Of a stretch of DNA of 64,000 nt, positions 51,776-61,765 are shown in pieces. Source of the DNA: Chitinophaga japonensis. Lineage in GTDB: Bacteria; Bacteroidota; Bacteroidia; Chitinophagales; Chitinophagaceae. Within the stretch, counting starts at the first letter, position 1. Each line of letters opens with the position of its first letter. The notes under the pieces were generated by a model that did no database searches, had not been told where the DNA came from, and worked only from the letters and a program-made list of their open reading frames with translations. The DNA is taken from the NCBI RefSeq assembly GCF_007830125.1, contig NZ_VLLG01000004.1:372001-436000 (forward strand), in the 5' to 3' direction. A program made the translations under genes and the position numbers.

Positions 51776-54700
51776 ATGATTTTACCGGGCAACTATTGTC
51801 ATTTCCACGGAGTGGTAAAATGGTTCCGTTATATGATCCTGTTGCGGGCGCTGCCATTGATCCTCACCATCCCCATCCATGCGCTTTCCTTTGCTGCCGC
51901 CCCCTTCCAGGACAACCAGCCGGAAACAAAAGCTGCCGGCACCGTTACGGACGCGGCTGAGGGCATTCCCCTGCCCGGCGTTACGGTAGAGAACCTGGTG
52001 ACACACCGGGGCGTGCTGACCGATGTGAACGGGGCCTTCAGCCTGGATGCGCGCCGGGGCGACAGTCTCCGCTTCTCTTATGTAGGCAAGGCTTCGCAGG
52101 TGCGGGTATTTACCGGGCAACGTATAACCGTGGCCCTCGGCGCGCTGGAAGGCGTGCTGTCTGAGGTAGTGGTGACCGGCTACCAGAACGTGGAGAAAAG
52201 GAAATTTGCCGGGGCCGCCGCCTCACTGAAAGCGGATGACATCAAGCTGAACGGCGTGGCGGACATCAGCCGCATGCTGGAAGGGCGCGCCGCCGGCGTA
52301 TCCGTACAGAACGTGTCCGGCACCTTTGGCGCTGCACCCAAGGTGCGTATCCGCGGGGCCACCTCCATTAACGGCGACAATAAACCCCTGTGGGTGGTGG
52401 ACGGCGTGGTGCTGGAGGACATTATCAACATCTCCAACGAACAACTGTCCAGCGGCGACCCTACTACCCTGCTGGGCTCTGCCGTAGCCGGCCTCAATGC
52501 CAATGACATCGAGAGCTTCGATATCCTGAAAGACGCCGCTGCCGCCGCCCTCTACGGAGCCCGCGCCATGAACGGCGTGATCGTGATCACCACCAAAAAG
52601 GGCCGGGTGGGCAAGCCCCAGGTAACCTACACCGGCAACTTCAGCACCCAACTGAAGCCCTCCTACAGCAATTACAATATCATGAATTCCGGTGAACAGA
52701 TGTCCGTGCTGGCCGAGCTGGAACGCAAAGGCATCCTGAACACCAATATCCTGGACAAGGCGGACTATGGGGTGTACGGCAAGATGTACGACCTGATGAA
52801 CGCGGACGCCAACGGGAACTTTCCCCTGCCCAACACGCAGGAAGCCCGCGCAACATTCCTGAAACGCTATGCCCGCGCCAATACGGACTGGTTCGGCCTG
52901 CTGTTCCGGCCCAATTTCATGCAGGAGCACTCCCTCGCCATTTCCTTTGGCACGGAGCGCTCGCAGTCCTATTTCTCCACCAGCTACTACGGGGATAACG
53001 GCTGGACGGTGGCGGACCGGGTGCACCGCTATACGCTGAACTTCCGCAACAGCTACCGCTTTTCCGAGCGCCTTACCGCCGGCTTTTCCACCCTGGCCTC
53101 CGTGCGGCAGCAGGAAGCCCCCGGCGCGCTGTCGCGCAACGCCAATCCTGTGACCGGGCAGTACGACCGCGATTTCGATATCAATCCCTTCAGCTATGCG
53201 CTTAATACCAGCCGCACCTTAACGGCCTACGATGAGGACGGGCAGCGGGAGTACTTCCGCCGCAACTTTGCGCCCTTCAACATCCTGCATGAGCTGGAGA
53301 ATAATTATATGGACATTAACGTGATAGACCTGCGCCTGCAGGGCGACCTCTCCTACCAGCTCGCCAAAGGGCTGCGCTACGAGTTCGTAGGTGCGTTGCG
53401 TTATGTGAAGTCCACCCGCGAGCACCAGATCACGGAAAACGCCAACATGGCGGAAGCGTACCGCGCTGCCGGCAATTCCACCATCCGGCAGAACAACAAA
53501 TTCCTGTACCGCGACCCGGAAGACCCGGAAGCAGAGCCGGTGGTAGTGCTGCCCTACGGCGGCTTTTACAACCGGACGGAGGACCTGCTGGTGAGCTACG
53601 ACGTGCGCAACACCCTGCTCTACAACCGCACCTTTAACGACATACATGCCCTGAACCTGCTGGGCGGTATGCAGGTAAAGTCCGCCGACCGGCAGAACTT
53701 TTCCAATACCGGCTACGGCTACCAGTACGATAACGGTGGCGTGCCCCTGTATGACTACCGCATCCTGAAGCAGACCATAGAGACCAATTTCCCTTACTAC
53801 GGCATGAGCAAGGACTATGACCGCTTTGTAGCCTTTTACGGATCGGCGACCTATGCTTTCCGCTCCCGGTATAATTTTACCGCCACAGCGCGCTACGACG
53901 GCTCCAACCGCCTGGGCAGGTCCACCCGCGCCCGCTGGCTGCCCACCTGGAGCGTGGGCGGCTCCTGGAACGTGGACCGCGAGCCCTTTATGCAGCCTGT
54001 AAGCTGGGTGAACTACCTGACCCTGCGCGCCAGCTACGGGCTTACAGCCAGCCAGGGACCGGCCACCAACTCCACCATCGTGCTGCGGAACATCAATACC
54101 AACCGGCCCTACCTCACGGAGGTGGAATCCGTGATACAACTGGCCAACCTGGAGAATGCCGACCTGACCTGGGAAAAGCTGTACACGGCCAACGTGGGCG
54201 TGGACGCCGCCCTGTTTGACAACCGGCTGAACCTGAGCGTGGACCTGTACCGCCGCAAAAGCTTTGACCTGATCAGCATTATCCGCACTTCCGGCATCGG
54301 CGGGGAGCCGGAAAAAGCGGCCAACTACGCGGACATGGACTCCTATGGCACAGATGTGCTGATAGGCGGGCGCATCATCCGCAAAAAGGACTGGGGCTGG
54401 AGCGCCAACTTCACCTTCGGGTATAACGAGAACGAGATCACCAACGCCAGGAACCGCCCCAACATCTTTTCACTGGTGGTGGCCGAAGGCGGCAACAAGC
54501 AGGGCTACCCGGTGCGCAGCCTCTTTTCCCTGGCCTTTAAAGGACTGGACCATGAGACCGGCGTGCCGCAGTTTACCGACCAGACCGGGAAAACGGCGCA
54601 GGACGTGTACCTGCAGGACCAGAACACCAGCTACCTGGTGTACGAGGGGCCGGTAGACCCCATCTTTACCGGCGGCTTTTCCAACACCTTCCATTACAAA

Positions 54701-55171
54701 TCGCTTTCCCTCAACATATTCCTTACCTACCAGGCGGGCAACAAGATCCGCCTGTACCCGGCTTTTAAAAATGAGTACTCCGACCTGGACGCCATGCCCA
54801 AAGAGTTCCGGGACCGCTGGGTAATGCCCGGCGACGAGCAGTACACCAGCATGCCCTCCATACTGGGCGCGTTTGAAGCATCGCAACTGGGTGGCGCTAA
54901 CCCGTACAACAATTACAACTACTCCACCGAGCGCGTGGCGAAGGGGGATTTCATCCGGCTGAAAACCGTATCGCTGAGCTGGCAGTTGCCGCCCCGGGTG
55001 CTGCAAAAGCTGCGGTTCAACAGCATCAGCATTACCGGGGCCGCCATCAATCCCTGGCTGATCTATGCTGACAAAAAGCTGAAAGGACAGGACCCCGAAT
55101 TTTATAATGCCGGCGGCGTAGCCCAGCCGGTGCAAAAGCAGTTCACACTTTCATTAAAAGTTGGGATATGA
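51776..55171 (+). CDS. SusC-like TonB-dependent outer-membrane receptor
   Basis: A 1131 aa outer-membrane transporter that takes up glycans or other large nutrients with its SusD partner. A signal region lies within residues 20-45 (MILLRALPLILTIPIHALSF); the true start may be the ATG at 51833. A carboxypeptidase-regulatory-like domain follows (GTVTDAAEGIPLPGVTVENL). The plug domain has the SusC signature FDILKDAAAAALYGARAMNG followed by VIVITTKKG. Then comes the 22-strand barrel, ending with LSLKVGI. TonB/ExbBD are not in the window. The binding partner is encoded 61 nt downstream. Confidence 0.95.
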   Translation: MILPGNYCHFHGVVKWFRYMILLRALPLILTIPIHALSFAAAPFQDNQPETKAAGTVTDAAEGIPLPGVTVENLVTHRGVLTDVNGAFSLDARRGDSLRFSYVGKASQVRVFTGQRITVALGALEGVLSEVVVTGYQNVEKRKFAGAAASLKADDIKLNGVADISRMLEGRAAGVSVQNVSGTFGAAPKVRIRGATSINGDNKPLWVVDGVVLEDIINISNEQLSSGDPTTLLGSAVAGLNANDIESFDILKDAAAAALYGARAMNGVIVITTKKGRVGKPQVTYTGNFSTQLKPSYSNYNIMNSGEQMSVLAELERKGILNTNILDKADYGVYGKMYDLMNADANGNFPLPNTQEARATFLKRYARANTDWFGLLFRPNFMQEHSLAISFGTERSQSYFSTSYYGDNGWTVADRVHRYTLNFRNSYRFSERLTAGFSTLASVRQQEAPGALSRNANPVTGQYDRDFDINPFSYALNTSRTLTAYDEDGQREYFRRNFAPFNILHELENNYMDINVIDLRLQGDLSYQLAKGLRYEFVGALRYVKSTREHQITENANMAEAYRAAGNSTIRQNNKFLYRDPEDPEAEPVVVLPYGGFYNRTEDLLVSYDVRNTLLYNRTFNDIHALNLLGGMQVKSADRQNFSNTGYGYQYDNGGVPLYDYRILKQTIETNFPYYGMSKDYDRFVAFYGSATYAFRSRYNFTATARYDGSNRLGRSTRARWLPTWSVGGSWNVDREPFMQPVSWVNYLTLRASYGLTASQGPATNSTIVLRNINTNRPYLTEVESVIQLANLENADLTWEKLYTANVGVDAALFDNRLNLSVDLYRRKSFDLISIIRTSGIGGEPEKAANYADMDSYGTDVLIGGRIIRKKDWGWSANFTFGYNENEITNARNRPNIFSLVVAEGGNKQGYPVRSLFSLAFKGLDHETGVPQFTDQTGKTAQDVYLQDQNTSYLVYEGPVDPIFTGGFSNTFHYKSLSLNIFLTYQAGNKIRLYPAFKNEYSDLDAMPKEFRDRWVMPGDEQYTSMPSILGAFEASQLGGANPYNNYNYSTERVAKGDFIRLKTVSLSWQLPPRVLQKLRFNSISITGAAINPWLIYADKKLKGQDPEFYNAGGVAQPVQKQFTLSLKVGI

Positions 55172-55173
55172 AA

Positions 55174-55211
55174 AATAGGAAGGATGAAAAGCGAAGGATG
55201 AAGTATGAAAT
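55174..55211. repeat. Lone repeat-type arm between susC and susD
   Basis: AATAGGAAGGATGAAAAGCG and the following AAGGATGAAGTATGAAATC form a tandem of GGATGAA words, starting at the susC stop. No inverted partner is visible. Confidence 0.45.
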
Positions 55212-55232
55212 CAACCGTCAATAACAGACTGT

Positions 55233-56687
55233 ATGGTAAAGCAACGTATAATTTTATCTGTGTTTTTCGGTATGCTGGCTTTTACCGGCTGTAAGAAATT
55301 CCTGGAGCAGCCGCCGGATAACCGCGCGGAGCTGAACAGCCCGGAACAGGTATCGCAGTTGCTGGGCACCGCTTACCCGCAGGCCAATTACATGGCCTTC
55401 TTTGAATCCATTTCGGACAACGTGGCCGATAAGGGCGCCGGGTCAGTGGAGCGCACCAGCCGGGACCCTTTCTTTTTCGAGGATGTGCAGGACGACCAGC
55501 AGGACTCGCCCGAGTTTTACTGGAACGCCTGCTATGCCGCCATTGCCGCCGCCAACCAGGCGCTGGAAGTGTGCGATAACGCCGCCGACCGCTCCGCCTA
55601 TTCCGCGCAGCGGGGCGAAGCGCTGGTGGCCCGCGCCTATGCGCATTTTATGCTGGTGAACGTGTTCTCCAAAGTATACGATCCTGCCAGCGCCGGCTCC
55701 GATCCCGGCATCCCCTATGTAACGGAACCGGAAAAAGTGGTGTTCAAACCCTACGAGCGCCGCACCGTAAGCTATGTATACGAAATGATAGAACAGGATA
55801 TTACGGAAGGCCTGCCGCTGATAGACGACCGGCAGTACACCGTGCCCAAATATCATTTTACCCGGGCGGCCGCGCATGCTTTTGCCGCACGCTTCTACCT
55901 GTTCAAACGGGATTATGCCAAAGTGGTGGAGCATGCCAACCAGGTGTTTGCCGCCGGTAATGTGTCCGGCCTGCTGCGCCCCTGGAACACTACTTACCTG
56001 AGCATTACCTACAATGAACTGTTTGCCCGCTACGCCAGGGCCACGGAACCGGCCAACCTGCTGCTGGTGGAAACCGCCTCCTGGTGGGCGCGGCAGTACT
56101 ACACCATCCGCTATGCCATGAATGCGGCCAAGCGCAACGAGATACTGGGCGCCAACGTAACGGGCGGGGAATGGGCCTTCCGCTACCAGTTGTTCACCGC
56201 CGGTACGGACAACTACCTTATACCGAAGATCAACGAGCATTTTGTGCGCAGCTCCGTTAACGCCAACATCGGCGTGGGCTACGTGGTGGTGCCGCTGCTC
56301 ACGGCGGAGGAAGTGCTGTTCAACCGCATAGAAGCCTATGCCTACCTGAACAACACCAATGCGGCCATTGCAGACCTGAATACCTATGCGGCCACCCGCA
56401 TCAATAATTATGATGCGGGCCTGCACACGATCACGGCTACACGTATCCGGAATTTCTACGGGGTGAGCAACCTGCAGACCGGCATCCTGGCCACCCTGTT
56501 TGCCTTCAAGCGCGCGGAGTATGTGCAGGAAGGCATGCGCTGGCTGGACCTGCTCCGGTACAAGGCCCCGGTGATACATGTAACGGCTGATGGCCAGGTG
56601 CTGGAGCTGCGGGAGGATGATCCGCGCCGGGTGTTCCAGTTACCGCAATCCGTTACGGAATCCGGGCTGGAGCTGAACCCGCGCTGA
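55233..56687 (+). CDS. SusD-like outer-membrane lipoprotein (RagB/SusD family)
   Basis: A 484 aa surface lipoprotein that closes the SusC channel and binds the substrate. MVKQRIILSVFFGMLAFTGC gives the lipobox, and KKFLEQPPDNRAELNSPEQV is the classical SusD start. The N-terminal TPR-like helices include NAADRSAYSAQRGEALVARAYAHFMLVN-type sequence. The C-terminal part has EVLFNRIEAYAYLNNTNAAI and EGMRWLDLLRY, the usual family ending. Its stop codon TGA is in the left arm of repeat D. Confidence 0.93.
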   Translation: MVKQRIILSVFFGMLAFTGCKKFLEQPPDNRAELNSPEQVSQLLGTAYPQANYMAFFESISDNVADKGAGSVERTSRDPFFFEDVQDDQQDSPEFYWNACYAAIAAANQALEVCDNAADRSAYSAQRGEALVARAYAHFMLVNVFSKVYDPASAGSDPGIPYVTEPEKVVFKPYERRTVSYVYEMIEQDITEGLPLIDDRQYTVPKYHFTRAAAHAFAARFYLFKRDYAKVVEHANQVFAAGNVSGLLRPWNTTYLSITYNELFARYARATEPANLLLVETASWWARQYYTIRYAMNAAKRNEILGANVTGGEWAFRYQLFTAGTDNYLIPKINEHFVRSSVNANIGVGYVVVPLLTAEEVLFNRIEAYAYLNNTNAAIADLNTYAATRINNYDAGLHTITATRIRNFYGVSNLQTGILATLFAFKRAEYVQEGMRWLDLLRYKAPVIHVTADGQVLELREDDPRRVFQLPQSVTESGLELNPR

Positions 56688-56845
56688 ATAATTAATAATG
56701 AATAATTAAGAATTAATAATGATAAGGCGATGTCTCAGCTACTACATATATGTTCCTGTAATTCCTGTAACGGGAATAGCGTCATTGCTATTATACGCAA
56801 CACCAATCCAACGATTATTAATTATTAATTCTTAATTATTAATTA
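56686..56845. repeat. TTAATAAT paired inverted repeat, copy D
   Basis: Left arm 56686-56720, right arm 56813-56845, core about 92 nt. The core is the most diverged and keeps only fragments like CGCAACACCAATCCAACG. It lies between susD and the metallohydrolase gene and contains the susD stop. Confidence 0.7.
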
Positions 56846-56862
56846 AAAAAAAATGCTGACCA

Positions 56863-57762
56863 ATGAAAATAACCGCAACACTCTTCATACTGATGCTCCT
56901 GCTGGTGGTGGCCTGTGACAAAGACGAGCCGGGCAATGTAGACAACATACCCGGCCTGGGCGGCGATACCTGGGAGCCCGGGCCTATTGACGTATGGATA
57001 AACGATAGCCTGACGGCGCCCTATAATATTTCCGCCAAGTACAAATGGGACCAGGGGGAACTGGATTTTAACCGTACGCTGACCCCGCCGCGGGAGGAAA
57101 AGATCATTCCCGTGCTGAGCGCCATCAAAAAGGTGTGGATCAGCAATTACGTGGCGGTGGCCGGGGAGCTGTTCATGAAGCAGTACAGCCCCAAGTTCTT
57201 TGTGCTGGTGGGCAGCGCCAGCTATAACCCGGACGGCACCATTACCCTGGGCACGGCCGAAGGCGGGCGACGCATCCTGCTGTATGTGCTGAATGATTTC
57301 CGCATTAAGGGCATGCCAGGCTATGTGCCGTCGGATTCCTTTAATGTAAAGGAAATGTTCCACACCATCGAGCATGAGTTCGGGCATATCCTGCACCAGC
57401 ATGTGCTGTATACACCTGATTTCAAACGCATCTCCACCGGCATGTACACCTCCAACTGGAACAATGTATCCGACGCGCAGGCCAACCAGGACGGCTTTAT
57501 TTCCGCATATGCCATGTCCGCCCCGGACGAGGATTTCGTGGAGATGATCTCCATTATGCTGGTGGAAGGCCGCAGCGGGTTTAACAACCTGGTGGACGGC
57601 ATTACCGGCACCAGTCCCAATGGCACCACGGCAGCGGAAGCCAAAGAGAAGCTGCGGCAGAAGGAAGCCATCGTGGTAGGCTATTTCAAGGACGTGTGGA
57701 ATATTGATTTCTATAACCTGCAGACCCGTACCCGGAATTCGATTAATACCCTGATAAAATGA
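56863..57762 (+). CDS. Substrate import-associated zinc metallohydrolase lipoprotein
   Basis: A 299 aa lipoprotein (MKITATLFILMLLLVVACDK) with a zinc-hydrolase signature HTIEHEFGHILHQH (HExxH, E164/H167 region). DFVEMISIMLVEGR provides a later acidic ligand. It matches the family that sits beside SusC/SusD genes (substrate import-associated zinc metallohydrolase lipoprotein) and is thought to cut protein or peptide at the surface. The locus could thus serve proteinaceous or glycoprotein material as well as glycan. It overlaps the next gene by 4 nt. Confidence 0.88.
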   Translation: MKITATLFILMLLLVVACDKDEPGNVDNIPGLGGDTWEPGPIDVWINDSLTAPYNISAKYKWDQGELDFNRTLTPPREEKIIPVLSAIKKVWISNYVAVAGELFMKQYSPKFFVLVGSASYNPDGTITLGTAEGGRRILLYVLNDFRIKGMPGYVPSDSFNVKEMFHTIEHEFGHILHQHVLYTPDFKRISTGMYTSNWNNVSDAQANQDGFISAYAMSAPDEDFVEMISIMLVEGRSGFNNLVDGITGTSPNGTTAAEAKEKLRQKEAIVVGYFKDVWNIDFYNLQTRTRNSINTLIK

Positions 57763-59075
57763 TGAACCGCACTTTACTATACACGCTCGCCGTACTGCTG
57801 CTATTGCTGGGCTGCAGCAAGGAAGACGACCCGGTATTTGACCAGACGCCGGATGAACGGATCAATGAAACGCTGGCGCAGTACCAGGCGGCGCTGAGCG
57901 GCGCGGCCAACGGCTGGAACGCCCGCGTGGTGACCGGCACCGGCGGCATCTTCAATTTCCATTTCCGCTTCAATGCGGCTAACCGCGTGACCATGTACGC
58001 CGATATTGACACTATCACGGCCGGCACGGCCCGCGAAAGCAGCTACCGCCTCAAGGCCCTGCAGCAGCCCAGCCTGATCTTTGATACTTATTCCTACCTG
58101 CATATGCTGGCGGACCCGGACGGGTCCGTGAACGGCGGCAATGACGGCGAGGGCCTGCAATCCGATTTTGAATTCGCCATTGACAGCGTGACGGCCGATA
58201 GCATCCTGCTCACCGGCCGGTTCAACGGCACCAGGGTGACTCTGTACCGCTCTTCCGACGCGGATGCAGCGGCCTGGCAGAACGGGAACTGGCGCAACGC
58301 CCTGGCTTTCCAGTACATCGGCTACATACCGGAGTATTTCAAGCGGCTGGCCCTGGGCAGCAGCAGCTACGATATCCGCATCAACCAGCAGCGCCGGACC
58401 ATCACCTTTATGTGGCTGGATGCCGGCAATAACCTGCGCAGCTTTACCACATCTTACTATTTCAGCAGCGAAGGCATGGTGCTGGTCAACCCGTTCACCG
58501 ACGGCAACCGGACCATCACCAGCCTTAGCAGCGAGGGCTGGGACGCCGCCAATGCCATGTTACGGGTACGGACCAACGGCGGCACGGCCGGCACCATCAG
58601 CGGCGCTATCGCTCCCGCCCGCCCGGACCGGGAAGCGCCCGCCCGCTGGTGGCAGTTTGCCGCCAGCCAGGACAGCTACTGGATATCCTTTAATGGCTTC
58701 CGGGTAAACGGCGTGGACGATGCCTTTCACGTGCGCGACCTCCCCGCCTTTGCCTTCCTGGTGTTCTGGCCGGCCTTCGGTACGCAGAGCGGCGTTACCT
58801 ATGACCTGCTGGGCTTTGTGTTCGTGGAGGGGTCTTCCCTTACCATCGGGTACGGCGCTGCGTGGCGGCCACCGGTATTTACGGCAGACGGCCGCGTATT
58901 GTTCCAGCTATACGGCACGCTGGGCACCGTGCCGCCGGGCGCTGCGGCTGCATTCAACAATACCAATGCGCTGATGTCTGACCCGGATGGCTTTTACCTG
59001 GTGCAAACCGGCGAGCTGACCTACGATATGGTGAGCGCCAAAGACGCCCGCTCCTGGATCACCTGGGAATACTGA
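57759..59075 (+). CDS. DUF4302 domain-containing lipoprotein
   Basis: A 438 aa lipoprotein with the lipobox LLLLLGCSKED (MMNRTLLYTLAVLLLLLGCS). DPVFDQTPDERINETLAQYQ and AALSGAANGWNARV are the opening of DUF4302 proteins. The fold is beta-rich with many aromatic residues. Members stand next to SusC/SusD in Bacteroidota and probably bind substrate on the surface. It overlaps the metallohydrolase gene by 4 nt (ATGA), so the two are translationally coupled. Confidence 0.85.
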   Translation: MMNRTLLYTLAVLLLLLGCSKEDDPVFDQTPDERINETLAQYQAALSGAANGWNARVVTGTGGIFNFHFRFNAANRVTMYADIDTITAGTARESSYRLKALQQPSLIFDTYSYLHMLADPDGSVNGGNDGEGLQSDFEFAIDSVTADSILLTGRFNGTRVTLYRSSDADAAAWQNGNWRNALAFQYIGYIPEYFKRLALGSSSYDIRINQQRRTITFMWLDAGNNLRSFTTSYYFSSEGMVLVNPFTDGNRTITSLSSEGWDAANAMLRVRTNGGTAGTISGAIAPARPDREAPARWWQFAASQDSYWISFNGFRVNGVDDAFHVRDLPAFAFLVFWPAFGTQSGVTYDLLGFVFVEGSSLTIGYGAAWRPPVFTADGRVLFQLYGTLGTVPPGAAAAFNNTNALMSDPDGFYLVQTGELTYDMVSAKDARSWITWEY

Positions 59076-59127
59076 ATTAATTATTAATTGATTCATATAA
59101 CATTTTATCACCCAAATTGCATTTAAC

Positions 59128-59733
59128 ATGAAAAGACTCTTCTGTAACTCCACCCGTGTTGCATACCTACTGCTGATGGCTGTTGGCCTGCTGATGGCAG
59201 CCTGCTCCAAGGACGGCCCTGCCGGACCGCAGGGCGAACCCGGTGCTGACGGCTCCCCGGGACCGGCCGGACCACAAGGCCCCCAGGGCGACCAGGGTGA
59301 GCCCGGTACGGCCAACGTAATCTACTCCGCCTGGCTGGATGTGCCCTTTGCTGCAGATACCTTTACCAACAGCAACGACATGCTGGACACTATCGGCTTT
59401 TACGCCCAGATAGACGCGCCCAAGCTGGACAACGCGATACTGACCTCCGGCGATGTAAAAGTGTACGTGAACCTGAACACTGCCGCAGATCCGGTGATCG
59501 TGCCGCTGCCCTATTATGATGTGTATTTCAACATCAATATCAATCCTACTTTCTGGCTGCAGAAAATAGATATCTATTCCAACGCGAATGTAGGCACCTT
59601 TACGGAGGACGGCAGCAAATACCAGCAGTACCGTTATATTTTGATACCCGGCGGCACGGAGGCCAGGATGGCTAAAAAGATCAACTGGAATAACTATGCC
59701 GAGGTGAAAGCATTCCTGAAGCTGAAGGACTGA
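59128..59733 (+). CDS. Collagen-like-repeat lipoprotein
   Basis: A 201 aa lipoprotein: LLMAVGLLMAACSKDG gives the lipobox. Right after the lipid-anchored cysteine come about eleven Gly-X-Y triplets (GPAGPQGEPGADGSPGPAGP, GPQGDQGEPGT), which should form a short triple-helical stalk of three chains. The C-terminal globular domain (about 70-201, NVIYSAWLDVPF...) is beta-rich. The stalk would hold the domain away from the outer membrane. The gene is 52 nt after the DUF4302 gene and probably part of the same locus. Confidence 0.85.
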   Translation: MKRLFCNSTRVAYLLLMAVGLLMAACSKDGPAGPQGEPGADGSPGPAGPQGPQGDQGEPGTANVIYSAWLDVPFAADTFTNSNDMLDTIGFYAQIDAPKLDNAILTSGDVKVYVNLNTAADPVIVPLPYYDVYFNININPTFWLQKIDIYSNANVGTFTEDGSKYQQYRYILIPGGTEARMAKKINWNNYAEVKAFLKLKD

Positions 59734-59734
59734 A

Positions 59735-59822
59735 AAAATTAATAATTAATAATCGTAACGCCGGTGCTTCAATGAAACACCATTGCTGCAGGAATTATTA
59801 ATTATTCATTCTTAATTATTAT
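59735..59822. repeat. TTAATAAT paired inverted repeat, copy E
   Basis: Left arm 59735-59753, right arm 59793-59822, core 39 nt with AATGAAACACCATTG. The right arm, read on the minus strand, encodes the last residues IIIKNE and the stop of the GH5 gene. Confidence 0.8.
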
Positions 59823-61487
59823 CTCCCGGAGGGTGCTGGCGCCGCTGTCTGCCTGTACGCGCAGGACGTGCCGGCCGGCGCCCAGCGCCACCTTGCCTGT
59901 TACTTTCTTCCCGTCCATCCATATGCTGACCTGCGCATCTCCGGGTGCGGGCGCGAGCGTAATGGCATAGCGGCCCGCCTGTGTTACCTGGAGGGTATAC
60001 TGCAGCCACTCCCCGCTTTCAAAATGGGAGATAGCGTAACTGTCGCCGTTCTTCCGGATGTCCACCCCATCGTTCCGGTAGGTACGGCCGCGGTTGCCGC
60101 CCTGCAGTTTGGGGTCCACCACCCGGTAGTTGGCGCTGTCCAGGTCATAGTAGGCGCCCCCGTTAGGACCGAGATCATAGTTGACCGCCATTAAAGTGGT
60201 GTTGCCGGCAACATAATTGGGCTGATAAGGCCGTGCCGTAGGATCAGCGGGCTGGCGCATCATAGCGTCTATCACATCGCGGTGCAGGATATTGTTGCCG
60301 GTGCGGGTATCGGCCGCCAGTTGCAGGAGGCCGCTGCGCGCATCTGCCTCCGCCGGTTTGGGGCCTTTGCCGGCCCAGTAGTCCAGTACCTGCCGGTACT
60401 GGGCGTTGAGCGGTATCTCCAGGGGATTGTTGGCGCCCAGCTTTTTCAGCGGCCACCAGGACCAGCCGATGTTATGGCTTTCCAGCAGGCGGATGGCCGC
60501 AGTGAACCACACATTGGAATTTTCGCCGGTTTCTCCCAGCCATACCGGCACCTGGTACTTCGTCCTGGCATCGAGGATGTGGCGGATGGAGGCCTCGTCA
60601 TTGTAGTTCCAGTATTTATGAAAGCTCAGCGCCATGTTGTTGTCCCAGGGCGGTAAAATGCCGTTGTAATTATTGCCCCAACCATTGCCTTCAATAATGA
60701 TGATGTGTTTTTTATCCACTTCGCGGATAGCGGCGGTGATCTCCTGCATCAGCTTTTTCAGGGGTGCATTGTTTTTTTCCCGGATGCCGTTGCGGTCGTT
60801 CACCGGGTCGGTAAAGCCCCAGTTCGGCTCATTCAGGATATCATAGGCGCCGATCCAGGGCTCATCCCTGTAGCGCTCCGCCAGCCTGCGCCAGAGCGCG
60901 ATGGTCTTTTCCTGCTGCGCGCGGCTCTCCCACAGTGCCGGTTGGGAAGTATCGCGGTCGCTGATATTAAGATCGTTGCCCTGCCCGCCGGGCGCCGCGT
61001 GCAGGTCCAGGATCAGGTACATGCGGTTGGCCTTGCACCAGGCCAGCAGGCTGTCTGTCAGCGCAAAACCTTTTTCCAGCCAGGTATGTTGCCCCGGCAC
61101 CGGCTCCTTTTCAACAGGCAGGGTGTACAGGTTGTAGTGCATGGGCAGCCTTACGGAGTTGAAGCCCCAGGCTTTGAGAGAGTCGATATCTTCCTTGCGG
61201 GTATGGTTGGCCAGCCAGGCGTCATAGAATGCCCGGGTGCTTTCGGGGCCGGTCAGCTCCTGTATCCTTTGCCGGATGGTGTGCTGTTGCCCGGGGCCGG
61301 GCACGCGCAGCATATAGCCTTCCTGCAGCATCCATCCGCCCAGGCCCATGCCCCGCAGTAATACGTTCTCATTCCTTTCATTAACGATCCGGGTGCCGGC
61401 GGCTTTCAGGAAACCCTGGGCATAGGAAACGCCGGATAATAACAGGCCGGCCAGGAAGCTACCGGCAAAGCATATACTTTTTTGCAT
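59802..61487 (-). CDS. Glycoside hydrolase family 5 enzyme with C-terminal carbohydrate-binding module
   Basis: A 561 aa secreted endoglucanase/mannanase-type enzyme. The signal peptide ends SYAQG. The (beta/alpha)8 domain has RGMGLGGWMLQEGYML, NSVRLPMHY, the acid/base E220 in YDILNEPNWG and the nucleophile E319 in WLGETGENS. After a linker, residues about 430-561 form a beta-sandwich resembling CBM6/CBM35 (NYDLGPNGGAYYDLD, FESGEWLQYTLQVTQAGRY, VSIWMDGKKV). It is probably the hydrolase of the neighbouring SusC/D locus, though encoded on the other strand. The substrate within GH5 (beta-glucan or beta-mannan) cannot be read. The last codons come from repeat E. Confidence 0.92.
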   Translation of the reverse strand: MQKSICFAGSFLAGLLLSGVSYAQGFLKAAGTRIVNERNENVLLRGMGLGGWMLQEGYMLRVPGPGQQHTIRQRIQELTGPESTRAFYDAWLANHTRKEDIDSLKAWGFNSVRLPMHYNLYTLPVEKEPVPGQHTWLEKGFALTDSLLAWCKANRMYLILDLHAAPGGQGNDLNISDRDTSQPALWESRAQQEKTIALWRRLAERYRDEPWIGAYDILNEPNWGFTDPVNDRNGIREKNNAPLKKLMQEITAAIREVDKKHIIIIEGNGWGNNYNGILPPWDNNMALSFHKYWNYNDEASIRHILDARTKYQVPVWLGETGENSNVWFTAAIRLLESHNIGWSWWPLKKLGANNPLEIPLNAQYRQVLDYWAGKGPKPAEADARSGLLQLAADTRTGNNILHRDVIDAMMRQPADPTARPYQPNYVAGNTTLMAVNYDLGPNGGAYYDLDSANYRVVDPKLQGGNRGRTYRNDGVDIRKNGDSYAISHFESGEWLQYTLQVTQAGRYAITLAPAPGDAQVSIWMDGKKVTGKVALGAGRHVLRVQADSGASTLREIIIKNE

Positions 61488-61538
61488 AACGTGATGTGCA
61501 GGCTAATGCCTGCGAAAGGGTAAAATAGCAATAAAAGC

Positions 61539-61721
61539 TCAACCGGGCAAATAACCCAGGGCCACCAGCTCTCCATCATCCCGGATCTCCTTTGCCACGC
61601 CGTTGCCGAGCAGTATTTTTCTGGTGGCCAGCTCACTGAAAGCCGGAAAGCTTTCAATATACCGATTATTCTGCGCTTTTGCTGCGCTCCGCTCATGTAT
61701 TAATGCGGTGACCGCTTTCAT
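61539..61721 (-). CDS. Small hypothetical protein
   Basis: 60 aa, MKAVTALIHERSAAKAQNNR at the start and ILLGNGVAKEIRDDGELVAL near the end. The composition is protein-like, and the frame sits in a gap between two genes, with its start 44 nt from the divergent cytochrome start. No family known. Confidence 0.45.
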   Translation of the reverse strand: MKAVTALIHERSAAKAQNNRYIESFPAFSELATRKILLGNGVAKEIRDDGELVALGYLPG

Positions 61722-61765
61722 AAGTTGGAGAAAAATTATAAGTTACCTGTAAATAAAGGTCAAAT

